9,286 bases of DNA from Donghicola sp041224595 (GCF_041224595.1 NZ_JBGFGN010000016.1:1-9286); one strand, 5' to 3'. Shown: positions 1-7,295, counted from the stretch's first letter. Translations and numbers: made by a program. Notes: generated by a model not told the origin, from the letters alone.

Positions 1-1077
1 GACGAAGAACCACAGGCCTCTGAAGACGCGGCTGCAGGCACCGCCGTCCCAAGCCCCTTCGAGGCCCTCGAAGGCTTGGACGATGACGACGCGCCTCCTT
101 CGGAACACGTGGTCTCAGACGATGCGGACGCGCTTCCGCTCGACGCTGAAGCTACGGGCGGAGACGACACCCCCGCGCCGGAGGCATCCGGTGAAGAGTC
201 CGTGGCAGAAGAGCCCGCACCGGACACCCTAGAGACCCCGCCCGCGGATCCCTTTGCCGCCCTCGCCGATCTCGGAGCGCCAGACACGCAGGAGGCTACA
301 GGCGCAGACGACGACATGTTTGCGCCCTTCGAGGTGGCAAAGCCCGCCGCAGAAGGCAGCAACGCACAGCTCGCCCGCCTCGCCGCAGGCGGGATGGCCG
401 CGCTCGCCGATGACACCGGTTCCAAAGAGGGCATCCAGCCTGCAGAGGAGAAGGCCGAACCCTTGCCGGAAGATCACGCTTCCGAAACAGCCCAGGACCA
501 CGGCACGCCCGACGTGGAAGCCACTGAAGACATCGACGCAGATCCCGTTGTAGCATTCAGCGAAGACGATGACCCGTTTGCTGCCCTTGAGGTCGCGGAG
601 GAGGAGCAAGGTCACGACACTTTCCCCTCGGCGACAGAAGACACCCCCATAGAGGCCGTGGCGGCCGTCGAGGGCACAGCCGACGCAGACCCCTTTGCCG
701 CCCTCGCCGATCTCGAAGAGCCAGACACGCAGGAGGCAACAGGCGCAGACGATACCCCTGCCCTAGAGGCGCCCAATGATGAGACTGTGGCGGAGGACAC
801 AGTGCAGGCTTCTCCGCAGCAGGAGGAGATTGCATTGACCCGTCTGGAAATGCTCCTGCTCAAGAAGTTGTCCTCAGGACAGAAAATCCCTGATGGCATC
901 AGCCGTGATGCGCTCAAATCTATTCCGGTTCACGGCATTGGGCACGCGACGGACGGGGTTGAAGAGGTCAGCGCAGACGAAACGAATGAAGAAGAGCAAT
1001 CAGCGACTCAGCCAGACCCAGCCCCGTACAAAGACCCGTCGGCGGATTACTGGAATTACGACATATTTGATGACTAA
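1..1077 (+). CDS. Acidic repeat-containing protein of unknown function, 5'-truncated
   Basis: The frame is open from base 1 with no start signal, so this is the last 358 residues of a longer protein; the TTG at 76 is an internal Leu codon with no ribosome binding site. The sequence is rich in Asp, Glu, Ala, Pro and Thr, with almost no aromatic residues except in a recurring PF-x-A/V-L type motif (Phe at local residues 20, 85, 110, 193 and 232). Two copies of a longer unit beginning DPFAALADL and running through PDTQEATGADD sit 147 codons apart. After this low-complexity region comes a more ordinary segment (about residues 276-310, starting LTRLEMLLLKKL), then an acidic tail ending YWNYDIFDD. 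No signal peptide or membrane segment is visible in this part. The composition predicts disorder, with the PFxAL motifs as possible short binding elements. I do not recognise the family. The next gene starts 84 nt downstream. Confidence 0.8.
   Translation, partial: DEEPQASEDAAAGTAVPSPFEALEGLDDDDAPPSEHVVSDDADALPLDAEATGGDDTPAPEASGEESVAEEPAPDTLETPPADPFAALADLGAPDTQEATGADDDMFAPFEVAKPAAEGSNAQLARLAAGGMAALADDTGSKEGIQPAEEKAEPLPEDHASETAQDHGTPDVEATEDIDADPVVAFSEDDDPFAALEVAEEEQGHDTFPSATEDTPIEAVAAVEGTADADPFAALADLEEPDTQEATGADDTPALEAPNDETVAEDTVQASPQQEEIALTRLEMLLLKKLSSGQKIPDGISRDALKSIPVHGIGHATDGVEEVSADETNEEEQSATQPDPAPYKDPSADYWNYDIFDD
244..312 (+). repeat. Intragenic direct repeat, copy 1
   Basis: This 69-nt block matches 685-753 at 63 of 69 positions by direct reading. 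Four of the six differences are at third codon positions and two change residues (Gly-Ala versus Glu-Glu). It encodes the segment starting A-DPFAALADL and ending ATGADD in the acidic protein. Confidence 0.9.
685..753 (+). repeat. Intragenic direct repeat, copy 2
   Basis: Second copy of the 69-nt in-frame unit at 244-312, offset by 441 nt (147 codons). The sequence that follows it (EATGADDTPALEA, from 730) resembles an earlier stretch at 148 onward (EATGGDDTPAPEA). The repeated unit was therefore probably longer than 69 nt originally. Confidence 0.9.
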
Positions 1078-1161
1078 CTGAAGACTAGGCCATCACAATG
1101 CTTGATTTGACGACTGCATTCGATCTTTTAAGGTTATACAGCCGTCAAACAGGAGCCCCAT

Positions 1162-2397
1162 ATGGAACGCAGCAGCCCCTTGTTATCACCCGTCTTGATT
1201 GCGGGCTGTCTGGTGGTCATGGTCGGATTTGCAATTCGTGCCAGTTTTGGGGTATTCCAGATCCCCATCGCCGAAGAGTTCGGCTGGCTGCGTGCGGACT
1301 TCAGTTTGGCAATCGCGATCCAGAACCTGGCTTGGGGGATCGGACAGCCCTTGTTCGGGGCCTTCGCGGAACGGCTTGGTGATCGCAAGGCGATCATCTT
1401 GGGAGCGGTGATGTATGCAGCGGGCCTTGTGGCCTCCAGCTTTGCGGTCACGCCCGCCGCACACCAGTTCTTGGAGATTTTGGTCGGCTTCGGCGTGGCA
1501 GGTACTGGCTTTGGCGTGATCCTCGCGGTGGTTGGGCGCGCGGCGAGTGACGACAACCGCTCGATGGCTTTGGCGATTGCGACTGCTGCGGGTAGCGCGG
1601 GCCAAGTCTTTGGTGCACCACTGGCTGAGTGGCTGCTTGGGTTCATGACGTGGCAGCAGGTCTTTTTGCTGTTCGCAGTGTCGATCCTTGCGGTGCTCAT
1701 GGTGTTGCCGATGATGCGGGTCGAACCGCCTGCCTCAAAGAAAGAGCTGGAAGAAAGCATGGGCCAGATCCTTGGCCGTGCGTTCCGCGACCCAAGCTAC
1801 ACCATGATTTTCCTTGGGTTCTTTAGCTGCGGCTATCAGTTGGCCTTTGTCACCGCGCACTTTCCAGCCTTTGTGACCGAGGTGTGCAGCCCGATTGCGG
1901 CAGGCGGTGTGCTGAGCGCCTTGGGGATCGAGACCACATCAGCGTTGGGGGCCGTGTCGATCAGCTTGATCGGCCTGGCCAACATTGGCGGCACCTTGAT
2001 GGCGGGCTATCTGGGCAAGCGCTATTCCAAGAAGTACTTGCTGGCAGGGGTTTATGCGATGCGGACCATCGTGGCAGCGGCGTTCATTATGTTCCCGATG
2101 ACACCTGCGACGGTGATCCTGTTCTCACTTGTGATGGGCTCGCTCTGGCTGGCGACCGTGCCGCTGACCTCTGGGCTGGTCGCGCACCTTTACGGTCTGC
2201 GCTACATGGGCACGCTATATGGGATCGTATTCTTCAGCCATCAGCTTGGCAGCTTCATGGGCGTTTGGCTGGGGGGCAAGATGTACGACATCACCGGCGA
2301 CTACACGGCGGTTTGGTGGGTGGGTGTTGGGGTTGGCGCTTTCTCGGCGCTAGTACACTTGCCCATCAAAGAAAAACGCATTCAGCTGGCAGCGTAA
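1162..2397 (+). CDS. MFS transporter, monocarboxylate-transporter-like (YbfB/MCT type)
   Basis: This 411-residue protein has about 12 hydrophobic segments, the usual size for the major facilitator superfamily. It probably moves a small organic anion such as a carboxylate across the inner membrane. Family marks are an Arg-containing end of helix 1 (RASFGVF, residues 26-32), the following EEFGW-x-R (38-44), and the loop 2-3 signature FGAFAERLGDRKA (65-77), a variant of the MFS G-x-x-x-D-R-x-G motif. The central cytoplasmic loop lies at about 187-210. Late helices carry GSLWLATVPLTSGLV (326-340) and a G-x-W-L-G-G-x-x-Y-D element near 367-376, both typical of bacterial MCT-like members. The start at 1162 is fixed by AGGAG at 1151-1155, six bases upstream. 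The gene stands alone and is closed by the hairpin at 2402-2423. The substrate cannot be read from sequence. Confidence 0.9.
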   Translation: MERSSPLLSPVLIAGCLVVMVGFAIRASFGVFQIPIAEEFGWLRADFSLAIAIQNLAWGIGQPLFGAFAERLGDRKAIILGAVMYAAGLVASSFAVTPAAHQFLEILVGFGVAGTGFGVILAVVGRAASDDNRSMALAIATAAGSAGQVFGAPLAEWLLGFMTWQQVFLLFAVSILAVLMVLPMMRVEPPASKKELEESMGQILGRAFRDPSYTMIFLGFFSCGYQLAFVTAHFPAFVTEVCSPIAAGGVLSALGIETTSALGAVSISLIGLANIGGTLMAGYLGKRYSKKYLLAGVYAMRTIVAAAFIMFPMTPATVILFSLVMGSLWLATVPLTSGLVAHLYGLRYMGTLYGIVFFSHQLGSFMGVWLGGKMYDITGDYTAVWWVGVGVGAFSALVHLPIKEKRIQLAA

Positions 2398-2401
2398 CAT
2401 C

Positions 2402-2423
2402 AGGGGCCTTCGGGCCCCTTTGT
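2402..2423 (+). terminator. Rho-independent terminator of the MFS gene
   Basis: A GC-rich 7-bp stem (AGGGGCC / GGCCCCT) closes a TTCG tetraloop, in the very stable C(UUCG)G context, and is followed by TTTGT. It lies 4 nt after the MFS stop codon. The minus-strand gene from the right ends directly against it (stop complement 2423-2425). Read in that direction the hairpin lacks a T-tract, so it should mainly terminate plus-strand transcription. Confidence 0.88.
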
Positions 2424-3337
2424 CATTGTGCTGCGCGCCACGCGTCCAGAATATAACGGCTGACCATCAGGTCCAAATGCGCGCCTCCGCCGTTCTTGCA
2501 GATCGTGATCTCTTCGGGCGTTTGACGGGCAAAGGCATCGCCATCATAGAAGTCCGCGATCACATGGTCGGGCGTGATTTCCCCCGCAGCGATGGGCAAC
2601 TTCAACTCGCCAATGTGCTCGATCGTCGTATCGCGGCTGTCCACGAACAATCGCGCGCGGGTCAAGGCTTCGGTGTCCGCCTCGCGCATGTCGGGGCGGT
2701 AGGCGCCGATCAGGTCCACGTGCTGGCCAGGTTGCAGCCATGCGCCCTTTAGCACCGGCTCTGTGCTCATGGTGGCACAGCAGATGATGTCGGCCTTGGA
2801 GACCGCTTCGGGCAAGTCGGTCGCGACTTGCAGGTCCGGAATACCGGCGGCCATTTCAGTGGCACGGGCCTTGGTGCGGTTCCAGACGGTGAATTCCGCG
2901 TCGGGGAAGGCGCTGGCATAGGCGTCAATCATGTTCGTGCCTACGGTCCCTGCCCCGATGATCAGGATACGTCGGCTGTCGGGCCGCGCCAAACGACGGG
3001 CCGACAGCAGGCTGTCGCCCGCAGTTTTCCACTTGGTCACAAGATGGAAGTCCACCACGGCCTCCAGCAGACCATGATCATCGCCGAACAACGACACACC
3101 CCCATTCACGCGGGGCAAGTCAGCGGCTGGGTTTTTGGGGAACACCGTCGCGGCCTTGACCGCTAATCCCAGTCCGTTGATCCACGCGGAGCGCAGCAGC
3201 AGAGTGTCATCGCCCCGATAAAGGAAGCTGTCTGAAATCTGCGCTTTGGGCAGAGTGTGCGCCTGCCACATAGCGTCGGTCAGGGCGATCCAATCCAGAT
3301 AAGCGTCAGCTTCGAACGGAACGATGGCAGGTGTCAT
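2423..3337 (-). CDS. Ornithine cyclodeaminase/mu-crystallin family protein, probable ketimine reductase
   Basis: This 304-residue protein has the family layout: an N-terminal substrate/dimer domain, the nucleotide-binding GAGTVG loop at 128-133 followed by VWNRT (about 154-158), and the ATMSTEPVL segment. K61 (AVKAA) corresponds to the conserved active-site lysine. Two positions differ from true ornithine cyclodeaminase. The usual Arg in the L-R-T-A-A element is Lys (WKTAGDS, about 103-109), and the GGD-x-P-G-K element carrying the catalytic Asp reads GAYRPDMREAD. The latter form is what mu-crystallin and delta1-pyrroline-2-carboxylate reductases show, so an NAD(P)H-dependent imine reductase fits better than a cyclodeaminase; this is inference. 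The start at 3337 is supported by GAGGA at 3347-3351 and an ATGA overlap with the upstream HAD gene. A longer frame up to 3421 has no support. It is the last gene of the minus-strand cluster. Confidence 0.85.
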   Translation of the reverse strand: MTPAIVPFEADAYLDWIALTDAMWQAHTLPKAQISDSFLYRGDDTLLLRSAWINGLGLAVKAATVFPKNPAADLPRVNGGVSLFGDDHGLLEAVVDFHLVTKWKTAGDSLLSARRLARPDSRRILIIGAGTVGTNMIDAYASAFPDAEFTVWNRTKARATEMAAGIPDLQVATDLPEAVSKADIICCATMSTEPVLKGAWLQPGQHVDLIGAYRPDMREADTEALTRARLFVDSRDTTIEHIGELKLPIAAGEITPDHVIADFYDGDAFARQTPEEITICKNGGGAHLDLMVSRYILDAWRAAQ

Positions 3338-3954
3338 ACAGCTTCTTCCTCGGTCAAAAGGCCCTTGGCCACCAGACAGTCCGCCCACCCTTGGGGACCG
3401 GTGAACAAGTGCGTTTGCCACCCGCGCGAAGCCGCCATCTCAATGTTATCCGTGCGGTCATCCGCGAACAGCAAACCGGCAGGCGCAACACCGCAGTCAT
3501 CTTCAACCATTTCGTAGATGCGCGCCTCGGGCTTGATCACCTGCATGTGGCCCGAGATGTAGCGTTTGTCGAATTCCGTCAGGAACGGGTAGACGGGCTC
3601 GGCGATTTCAAACGTCTGAACACCGAAATTGGTCAGCGCGAATACAGGCACACCTTTGGCCCGCAATGCGCGCAGAAGTCGGACCGAGTGTGGGATTTCG
3701 GGGCTGGCCATCTCGATCCACTGGTCGTGCCAGATACCCAATTCTTCGCGCCATTCAGGGTGCTGTTCCGCCATAGAGGCCAGCAATTCGTGAAAGTTTG
3801 CGCCCCGATCCACCTGATCGTTCATCGCGTGCAGATCCACTGCGGCAAAGAGTTCTTTACGACGTTCCTCTCCAATCACTTTGTCGAAGTGGCGCTCTGG
3901 TTGCCATTCGATCAAGACGTTGCCGATGTCGAAAACCACAGCTTCGGGGGTCAT
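3334..3954 (-). CDS. HAD-superfamily hydrolase, YihX-like (subfamily IA)
   Basis: This 206-residue cytoplasmic phosphatase-type protein has all four HAD motifs. Motif I is FDIGNVL, with nucleophile D9 and Gly at the usual second-Asp position (11), as in YihX-like phosphatases. Motif II is LTN, with T108. Motif III is K141 in IKPEARIY. Motif IV is DDRTDN (D165, D166, D169). A helical cap occupies about residues 18-90. The family hydrolyses small phosphate esters such as sugar phosphates; the substrate here is unknown. AGGA lies seven bases before the ATG, inside the end of the upstream UPF0178 gene, which stops 3 nt away. The stop codon overlaps the start of the downstream reductase gene by 4 nt (ATGA), which suggests translational coupling. 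Its C-terminus resembles that of the HAD protein at 8046-8675. Confidence 0.9.
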   Translation of the reverse strand: MTPEAVVFDIGNVLIEWQPERHFDKVIGEERRKELFAAVDLHAMNDQVDRGANFHELLASMAEQHPEWREELGIWHDQWIEMASPEIPHSVRLLRALRAKGVPVFALTNFGVQTFEIAEPVYPFLTEFDKRYISGHMQVIKPEARIYEMVEDDCGVAPAGLLFADDRTDNIEMAASRGWQTHLFTGPQGWADCLVAKGLLTEEEAV

Positions 3955-3957
3955 GGA

Positions 3958-4407
3958 TTATCCTTTGCGTTTCACGCGGCGCAGCGCGTCTTCGAGTGCA
4001 TTCAGAAAGCGGGATCGGTCAGCCTTGGTGAACCCTTTGCCGCCCCCTTGTCGGAACGGGTCGGCGGCGCGCAGGTCAGTCATCAGATCACGGGTTGCCA
4101 GCGCATTGCCCACATTCGCAGCCGTCAGAAATTCGCCGTTAGACTTGATGACGATCGCCCCCGCAGGCACGCATTTCGCCGCCAACGGGATGTCGTTTGT
4201 GATGACCACGTCGCCCGTCTGCGCCCGATCCGCGATCCACATATCCGCGACGTCTGGCCCCTCGGGCACGATGACGAGTTGGATCAGTGGGTTTTGCGAG
4301 GGGCGGAGCCCCCCGTTGCAGACCATTGCCACCTCGGTCTTGTGCCGCGTGGCAATGCGCTCGACTTCGTCTTTCACCGGACAGGCGTCCGCGTCCACGT
4401 AGATCAT
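3958..4407 (-). CDS. yaiI: UPF0178 family protein (YaiI/YqxD-like, DUF188)
   Basis: At 149 residues this is full length for the family. Signature segments are the N-terminal VDADACPVK-E (residues 4-14), NGG followed by S-x-N-P (31-40), the acidic GPDVADMWIAD (50-60), the strand VVITNDIPLA (67-76), and the C-terminal GGGKGFTKADRSRF (121-134). The clustered conserved aspartates (D5, D7, D52, D55, D60, D72) and the overall pattern are PIN/nuclease-like. That suggests a metal-dependent activity on nucleic acid, but the biochemical role of the family is not established. The ATG overlaps the stop of the S-formylglutathione hydrolase gene by 4 nt (TATGA). There is no strong ribosome binding site of its own (AGAGG lies about 14 nt upstream), so translation is probably coupled. 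The HAD gene follows after 3 nt. Confidence 0.93.
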   Translation of the reverse strand: MIYVDADACPVKDEVERIATRHKTEVAMVCNGGLRPSQNPLIQLVIVPEGPDVADMWIADRAQTGDVVITNDIPLAAKCVPAGAIVIKSNGEFLTAANVGNALATRDLMTDLRAADPFRQGGGKGFTKADRSRFLNALEDALRRVKRKG

Positions 4408-5237
4408 AGGGCGTAAAGCGCCTCTGCGTGGAAGGCGACATGCTCTTCCATAAAGGTCGAGACGAAGAAATAGCTGTGGTCATAGCCCTTTTGCATGCGG
4501 AATGCGCCGTCCTGACGGCGCGCCGCCATGGCGTGCGCAAGGGCTTCGGGTTTCAAGAGCTCAAGAAATTGGTCGCTGGCGCCCTGATCAACCAGCACAG
4601 AACCATCAAAGCCACGATCCAGCATCAGCAGGCTGGAGTCGTGTGCCTTCCACGCCTCTTCGTCGGACCCCAAATAGGCTCCTAGCTGTTTGCGGCCCCA
4701 GTCGCTTTGGGTCGGGTTCGCGATAGGCGAGAACGCCGAGACAGACGCGTAACGACCGGGCAAGGACATCGCGAGCGTCAGGGCACCGTGGCCGCCCATA
4801 GAATGGCCCGTGATCGACTGGCGGTCAGGATCGACGGCAAAGTTGTGGTCCACGACGCGCGGCAGTTCTTCGGCAATGTAGTCCCACATCTGGAAATGCG
4901 GCTTCCAAGGTTCTTGGGTCGCGTTCACATAGAACCCAGCGCCCTGCCCCAGATCATAGGCGTCATCATTCGCCACACCTTCGCCGCGGGGTGAAGTGTC
5001 GGGGAAACACAGAGCGATCCCGTGTTCAGCGGCCCAAGCCTGCGCGCCCGCTTTGGTCATGGCATTTTCGTGGGTGCAAGTCAGACCCGACAGGTACCAC
5101 AGAAGCGGCACGCTGCCATGCTCTGCCTCTTCGGGCAGGAACAGACCGAATGTCATCTTGCCGCCAGTCACCGCGCTATCGTGGGAATAGACCCCTTGCA
5201 CGCCGCCAAAGCACCGGTTTTCCGAAATCGTTTCCAT
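4404..5237 (-). CDS. fghA: S-formylglutathione hydrolase
   Basis: This cytoplasmic esterase (277 residues, same length as E. coli FrmB) hydrolyses S-formylglutathione to formate and glutathione, the second step of glutathione-dependent formaldehyde oxidation. It is an alpha/beta hydrolase of the esterase D type. The oxyanion-hole region is WYLSGLTCTHENAMTKAG (47-64, conserved C54). The nucleophile elbow is GHSMGGHG with S146, and the other triad members are D222 (GASDQFL) and H254 (GYDHSYFF). AAGGAAG lies upstream at good spacing and fixes the ATG at 5237. The gene follows the AEC transporter gene by 36 nt and overlaps the UPF0178 gene by 4 nt. The partner enzyme, glutathione-dependent formaldehyde dehydrogenase, is not in this window. 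Family assignment is very secure. Confidence 0.97.
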   Translation of the reverse strand: METISENRCFGGVQGVYSHDSAVTGGKMTFGLFLPEEAEHGSVPLLWYLSGLTCTHENAMTKAGAQAWAAEHGIALCFPDTSPRGEGVANDDAYDLGQGAGFYVNATQEPWKPHFQMWDYIAEELPRVVDHNFAVDPDRQSITGHSMGGHGALTLAMSLPGRYASVSAFSPIANPTQSDWGRKQLGAYLGSDEEAWKAHDSSLLMLDRGFDGSVLVDQGASDQFLELLKPEALAHAMAARRQDGAFRMQKGYDHSYFFVSTFMEEHVAFHAEALYAL

Positions 5238-5273
5238 GAAATCTTCCTTTTTCTTTCCGCCCTTAGGGTAGCG

Positions 5274-6203
5274 TCAGAACACAGACACCCACGCGATCAC
5301 TGCCGACACTGTAGCGATGCTGAGCGTCGTTGAAATCAAAATCGAGGTCGAAACGCGCTGTGCCGCCACCCCGTAATGCACCGCCAACATGTAGACGTTT
5401 CCAGCCACTGGCAAGGACGCCGCTGCAATCATCACACTGGCCGCAAACGGTTCCACGTGGAACAACGCGAGCGCCGCATAGGCGACGGCGGTAGGGTGCA
5501 GGATCAGCTTGCAAAAGGACAGCCAGCCCGCGATCTCAATCCGCTCGGCTGATTTTCCGGCCAGAGAAGCCCCGATTGCAAACAGCGCCCCGGGTGTGGC
5601 CGCGGCCCCGAGGATCGAGACAAAGTCCATCAGCGGCGCGGGCGTCGGCAACGACGCCGTAGACCAAAGCAGCCCCAAGGCAATCGAGACGATCATTGGG
5701 TTCTTGATCAGGCCAACAGCGACGGTTTTCAGCACGCTCAGCCGCATCCGTCCATCGCGCGATCCCGTGATGAGAATGACGATCAGGCTCGAGAACACGA
5801 TCAGGTCAATCGCCAGCACCATCATCACAGGACCAATGGCTTGCGGGCCCATCAGCATGGTCAACATCGGAATGCCCAGAAAGCCCGTGTTGCCGATCAC
5901 TGCGCACTGTGCCTCAACGGCGGACTCGTCCACGGGCCTGCCGCGAAAGATCGCGAACCCCATCGCAACCACATAGATCAGCCCTGTCGCGCTCAGGTAG
6001 GCTAGGATGAATGGGCCATCAAAAACCTCTGACATACTGAGATCCGCAGAGAACCGGAACAGCATGGCCGAAAGGGCAAAGTAGAACACGAACTTGGTGA
6101 TGGCTGCGGTGGCTTCCTCGCTGAAAAAGCGGGTGCGCGCGGCGCCGTAGCCAAGGCCGATCATCGCAAAGAAGGGTAATGTTCTAAAGAAAATCTCGAT
6201 CAT
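5274..6203 (-). CDS. AEC family transporter (auxin efflux carrier-like permease)
   Basis: This 309-residue inner-membrane protein is hydrophobic throughout, with about ten predicted helices in two halves of five, as in the bacterial AEC family. Marks are the N-terminal GLGYGAART, the first-half core GNTGFLGIPM (104-113), a short charged central loop (around ITGSRDGRMRLS), then KNPMIVSIALGLLW and the second-half ASLPVAGNVYMLA core. Family members export or exchange small organic anions such as malate; the substrate cannot be named here. I chose the ATG at 6203. A TTG two codons earlier (6209) is the alternative, and neither has a strong ribosome binding site. The gene heads the five-gene minus-strand cluster, with a TATAAT-like box about 60 nt upstream. 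Whether it shares a transcript with fghA, 36 nt on, is inferred from spacing. Confidence 0.92.
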   Translation of the reverse strand: MIEIFFRTLPFFAMIGLGYGAARTRFFSEEATAAITKFVFYFALSAMLFRFSADLSMSEVFDGPFILAYLSATGLIYVVAMGFAIFRGRPVDESAVEAQCAVIGNTGFLGIPMLTMLMGPQAIGPVMMVLAIDLIVFSSLIVILITGSRDGRMRLSVLKTVAVGLIKNPMIVSIALGLLWSTASLPTPAPLMDFVSILGAAATPGALFAIGASLAGKSAERIEIAGWLSFCKLILHPTAVAYAALALFHVEPFAASVMIAAASLPVAGNVYMLAVHYGVAAQRVSTSILISTTLSIATVSAVIAWVSVF

Positions 6204-6260
6204 ACCCAAAGCGATAGAGAGCGCCGCTGCCTATGGCAACGACGCGTTTCTGCAATTTCC

Positions 6261-6266
6261 ATTATA
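6261..6266 (-). promoter_or_regulatory. Candidate -10 box for the AEC-fghA cluster
   Basis: The minus strand reads a perfect TATAAT here, in the 86-nt gap between mbfA and the AEC gene. The hexamer 17 nt upstream (TGCAGG) is a poor -35, so the promoter would need an activator or other contacts. No terminator for mbfA with a T-tract is visible in the same gap, so read-through from mbfA is possible. Confidence 0.35.
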
Positions 6267-6289
6267 CGGAAGGTTGGGGCAGCCCTGCA

Positions 6290-7264
6290 TCAGCCCCCGC
6301 CGATCAAAACACCAGCCGCAAAGACCAGTGCCCCGCCAAGAACGACTTGGAATGTGGCCCGCATGAAGGGCGTATCCATGTAGCGGTTCTGGATCCAAAC
6401 GATGGCCCAAAGCTCGATGAACACCACAAAGAACGCGGTGATCGTCGCAGTCCAGAAATGCGGGATCAGGTAGGGCAGCGCGTGCCCCAAACCGCCAAGC
6501 GCCGTCATCACGCCCGAGGCCATCCCCCGCTTGAACGGCGATCCGCGCCCCGACAGCTCGCCATCGTCAGAGGCTGCTTCGGTAAAGCCCATACTTATGC
6601 CCGCACCCACGCTGGCAGCCAGGCCCACCAGAAAGGTGGTATGCGTATCTTGGGTCGCGAAGGCTGTCGCAAAGATCGGAGCCAGCGTGCTAACGGACCC
6701 GTCCATCAACCCCGCCAAACCCGGCTGCACATAGGTCAGCACGAACTGACGGTGGGCCGAAGCGTCTTCATCCTCTTTCGCCTCGCCATCAAGGTGGGTT
6801 TTCTCCAGATCCGCGGCGGTGTTCTGATGGCCGGCTTCGGCCTGCGCCAAACGTCCCAACAAATCCCGGGTCGCGGCGTCGGACGTGCGCTGCGCGGCCA
6901 TGGTGTAGAACCGCTCTGCGTCGCGCTCCATGCCTTCGGCTTCTTCGCGGATGCGATCCAAGCCCAGATTCTCTACCAGCCAGATAGGGCGGCGGGCATA
7001 GTAGCCTGCCACATGCTCTCGGCGGATGAGGGGGATTGTCTCGCCAAACCGCTCGCGATGCAGGGCGATCAATTGGGCGCGATGGTTGTCCTCCTCTTCG
7101 GCCATGCCTTCGAAAATGGCGGCTGTCGACGGGTATTCCTCGCGCAACCGCGCGGCATAGGTCCGGTAAATCTGAGCATCGTCCTCTTCGGACGAAATCG
7201 CCAAAGCAAGGATCTCTTGATCCGACAGATCCGAGAACCTCCTGCGTTGAGTGATAAAACGCAT
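6290..7264 (-). CDS. mbfA: Membrane-bound ferritin MbfA (rubrerythrin-VIT1 fusion, iron exporter)
   Basis: This 324-residue fusion has a cytoplasmic ferritin-like domain (about 10-155) and a C-terminal VIT1/CCC1-type membrane domain (about 175-324). The ferritin-like half carries E26/E27, E58-x-x-H61, a glutamate-rich helix E107-E117, and E143-x-x-H146, i.e. paired metal-binding E-x-x-H elements. A charged linker (DGEAKEDEDASAHR) leads to the VIT1 signature PGLAGLMDGSVSTLAP (181-196), with D188 in the first membrane helix. In Bradyrhizobium and Agrobacterium, MbfA exports iron, protects against iron and peroxide stress, and is repressed by Irr when iron is low. Here a near-ideal Irr box overlaps the likely -10. 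GAGG at 7273-7276, eight bases upstream, supports the ATG at 7264. The gene is divergent from a TetR regulator gene. Identification is very secure. Confidence 0.96.
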   Translation of the reverse strand: MRFITQRRRFSDLSDQEILALAISSEEDDAQIYRTYAARLREEYPSTAAIFEGMAEEEDNHRAQLIALHRERFGETIPLIRREHVAGYYARRPIWLVENLGLDRIREEAEGMERDAERFYTMAAQRTSDAATRDLLGRLAQAEAGHQNTAADLEKTHLDGEAKEDEDASAHRQFVLTYVQPGLAGLMDGSVSTLAPIFATAFATQDTHTTFLVGLAASVGAGISMGFTEAASDDGELSGRGSPFKRGMASGVMTALGGLGHALPYLIPHFWTATITAFFVVFIELWAIVWIQNRYMDTPFMRATFQVVLGGALVFAAGVLIGGG

Positions 7265-7280
7265 ATCTTTGCCCTCTATT

Positions 7281-7295
7281 TTAGAATGATTCTAA
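7281..7295 (-). promoter_or_regulatory. Irr box (iron control element) of mbfA
   Basis: This is a perfect palindrome, TTAGAAT-N-ATTCTAA, which fits the alphaproteobacterial Irr operator (TTAGAA-N3-TTCTAA core). It ends 17 nt before the mbfA start codon, just upstream of the ribosome binding site, and overlaps the candidate -10 and start of transcription. That position predicts repression by Irr under iron limitation. The motif and position are seen; binding is inferred. Confidence 0.85.

Noticed and set aside
76..78. TTG as the start codon of the acidic protein
   Set aside because: The frame is open to base 1 with the same composition and a further PFEAL motif upstream; there is no ribosome binding site before 76.
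1107..1140. Sigma-70 type promoter for the MFS gene (TTGACG with TTATAC)
   Set aside because: The -35-like hexamer is good but the spacing to TTATAC is 21 nt, and the correctly spaced hexamer is poor; not firm enough to annotate.
3338..3421. Longer N-terminus for the imine reductase (28 extra residues)
   Set aside because: The extension lies wholly inside the HAD coding region and is not like the family, whereas the ATG at 3337 has GAGGA and an ATGA overlap.
3331..4416. Long plus-strand open frame of 361 codons opposite HAD and UPF0178
   Set aside because: It is antisense to two confidently identified genes, its protein has no recognisable domain and is rich in Arg, His and Val as shadow frames are, and it has no ribosome binding site.
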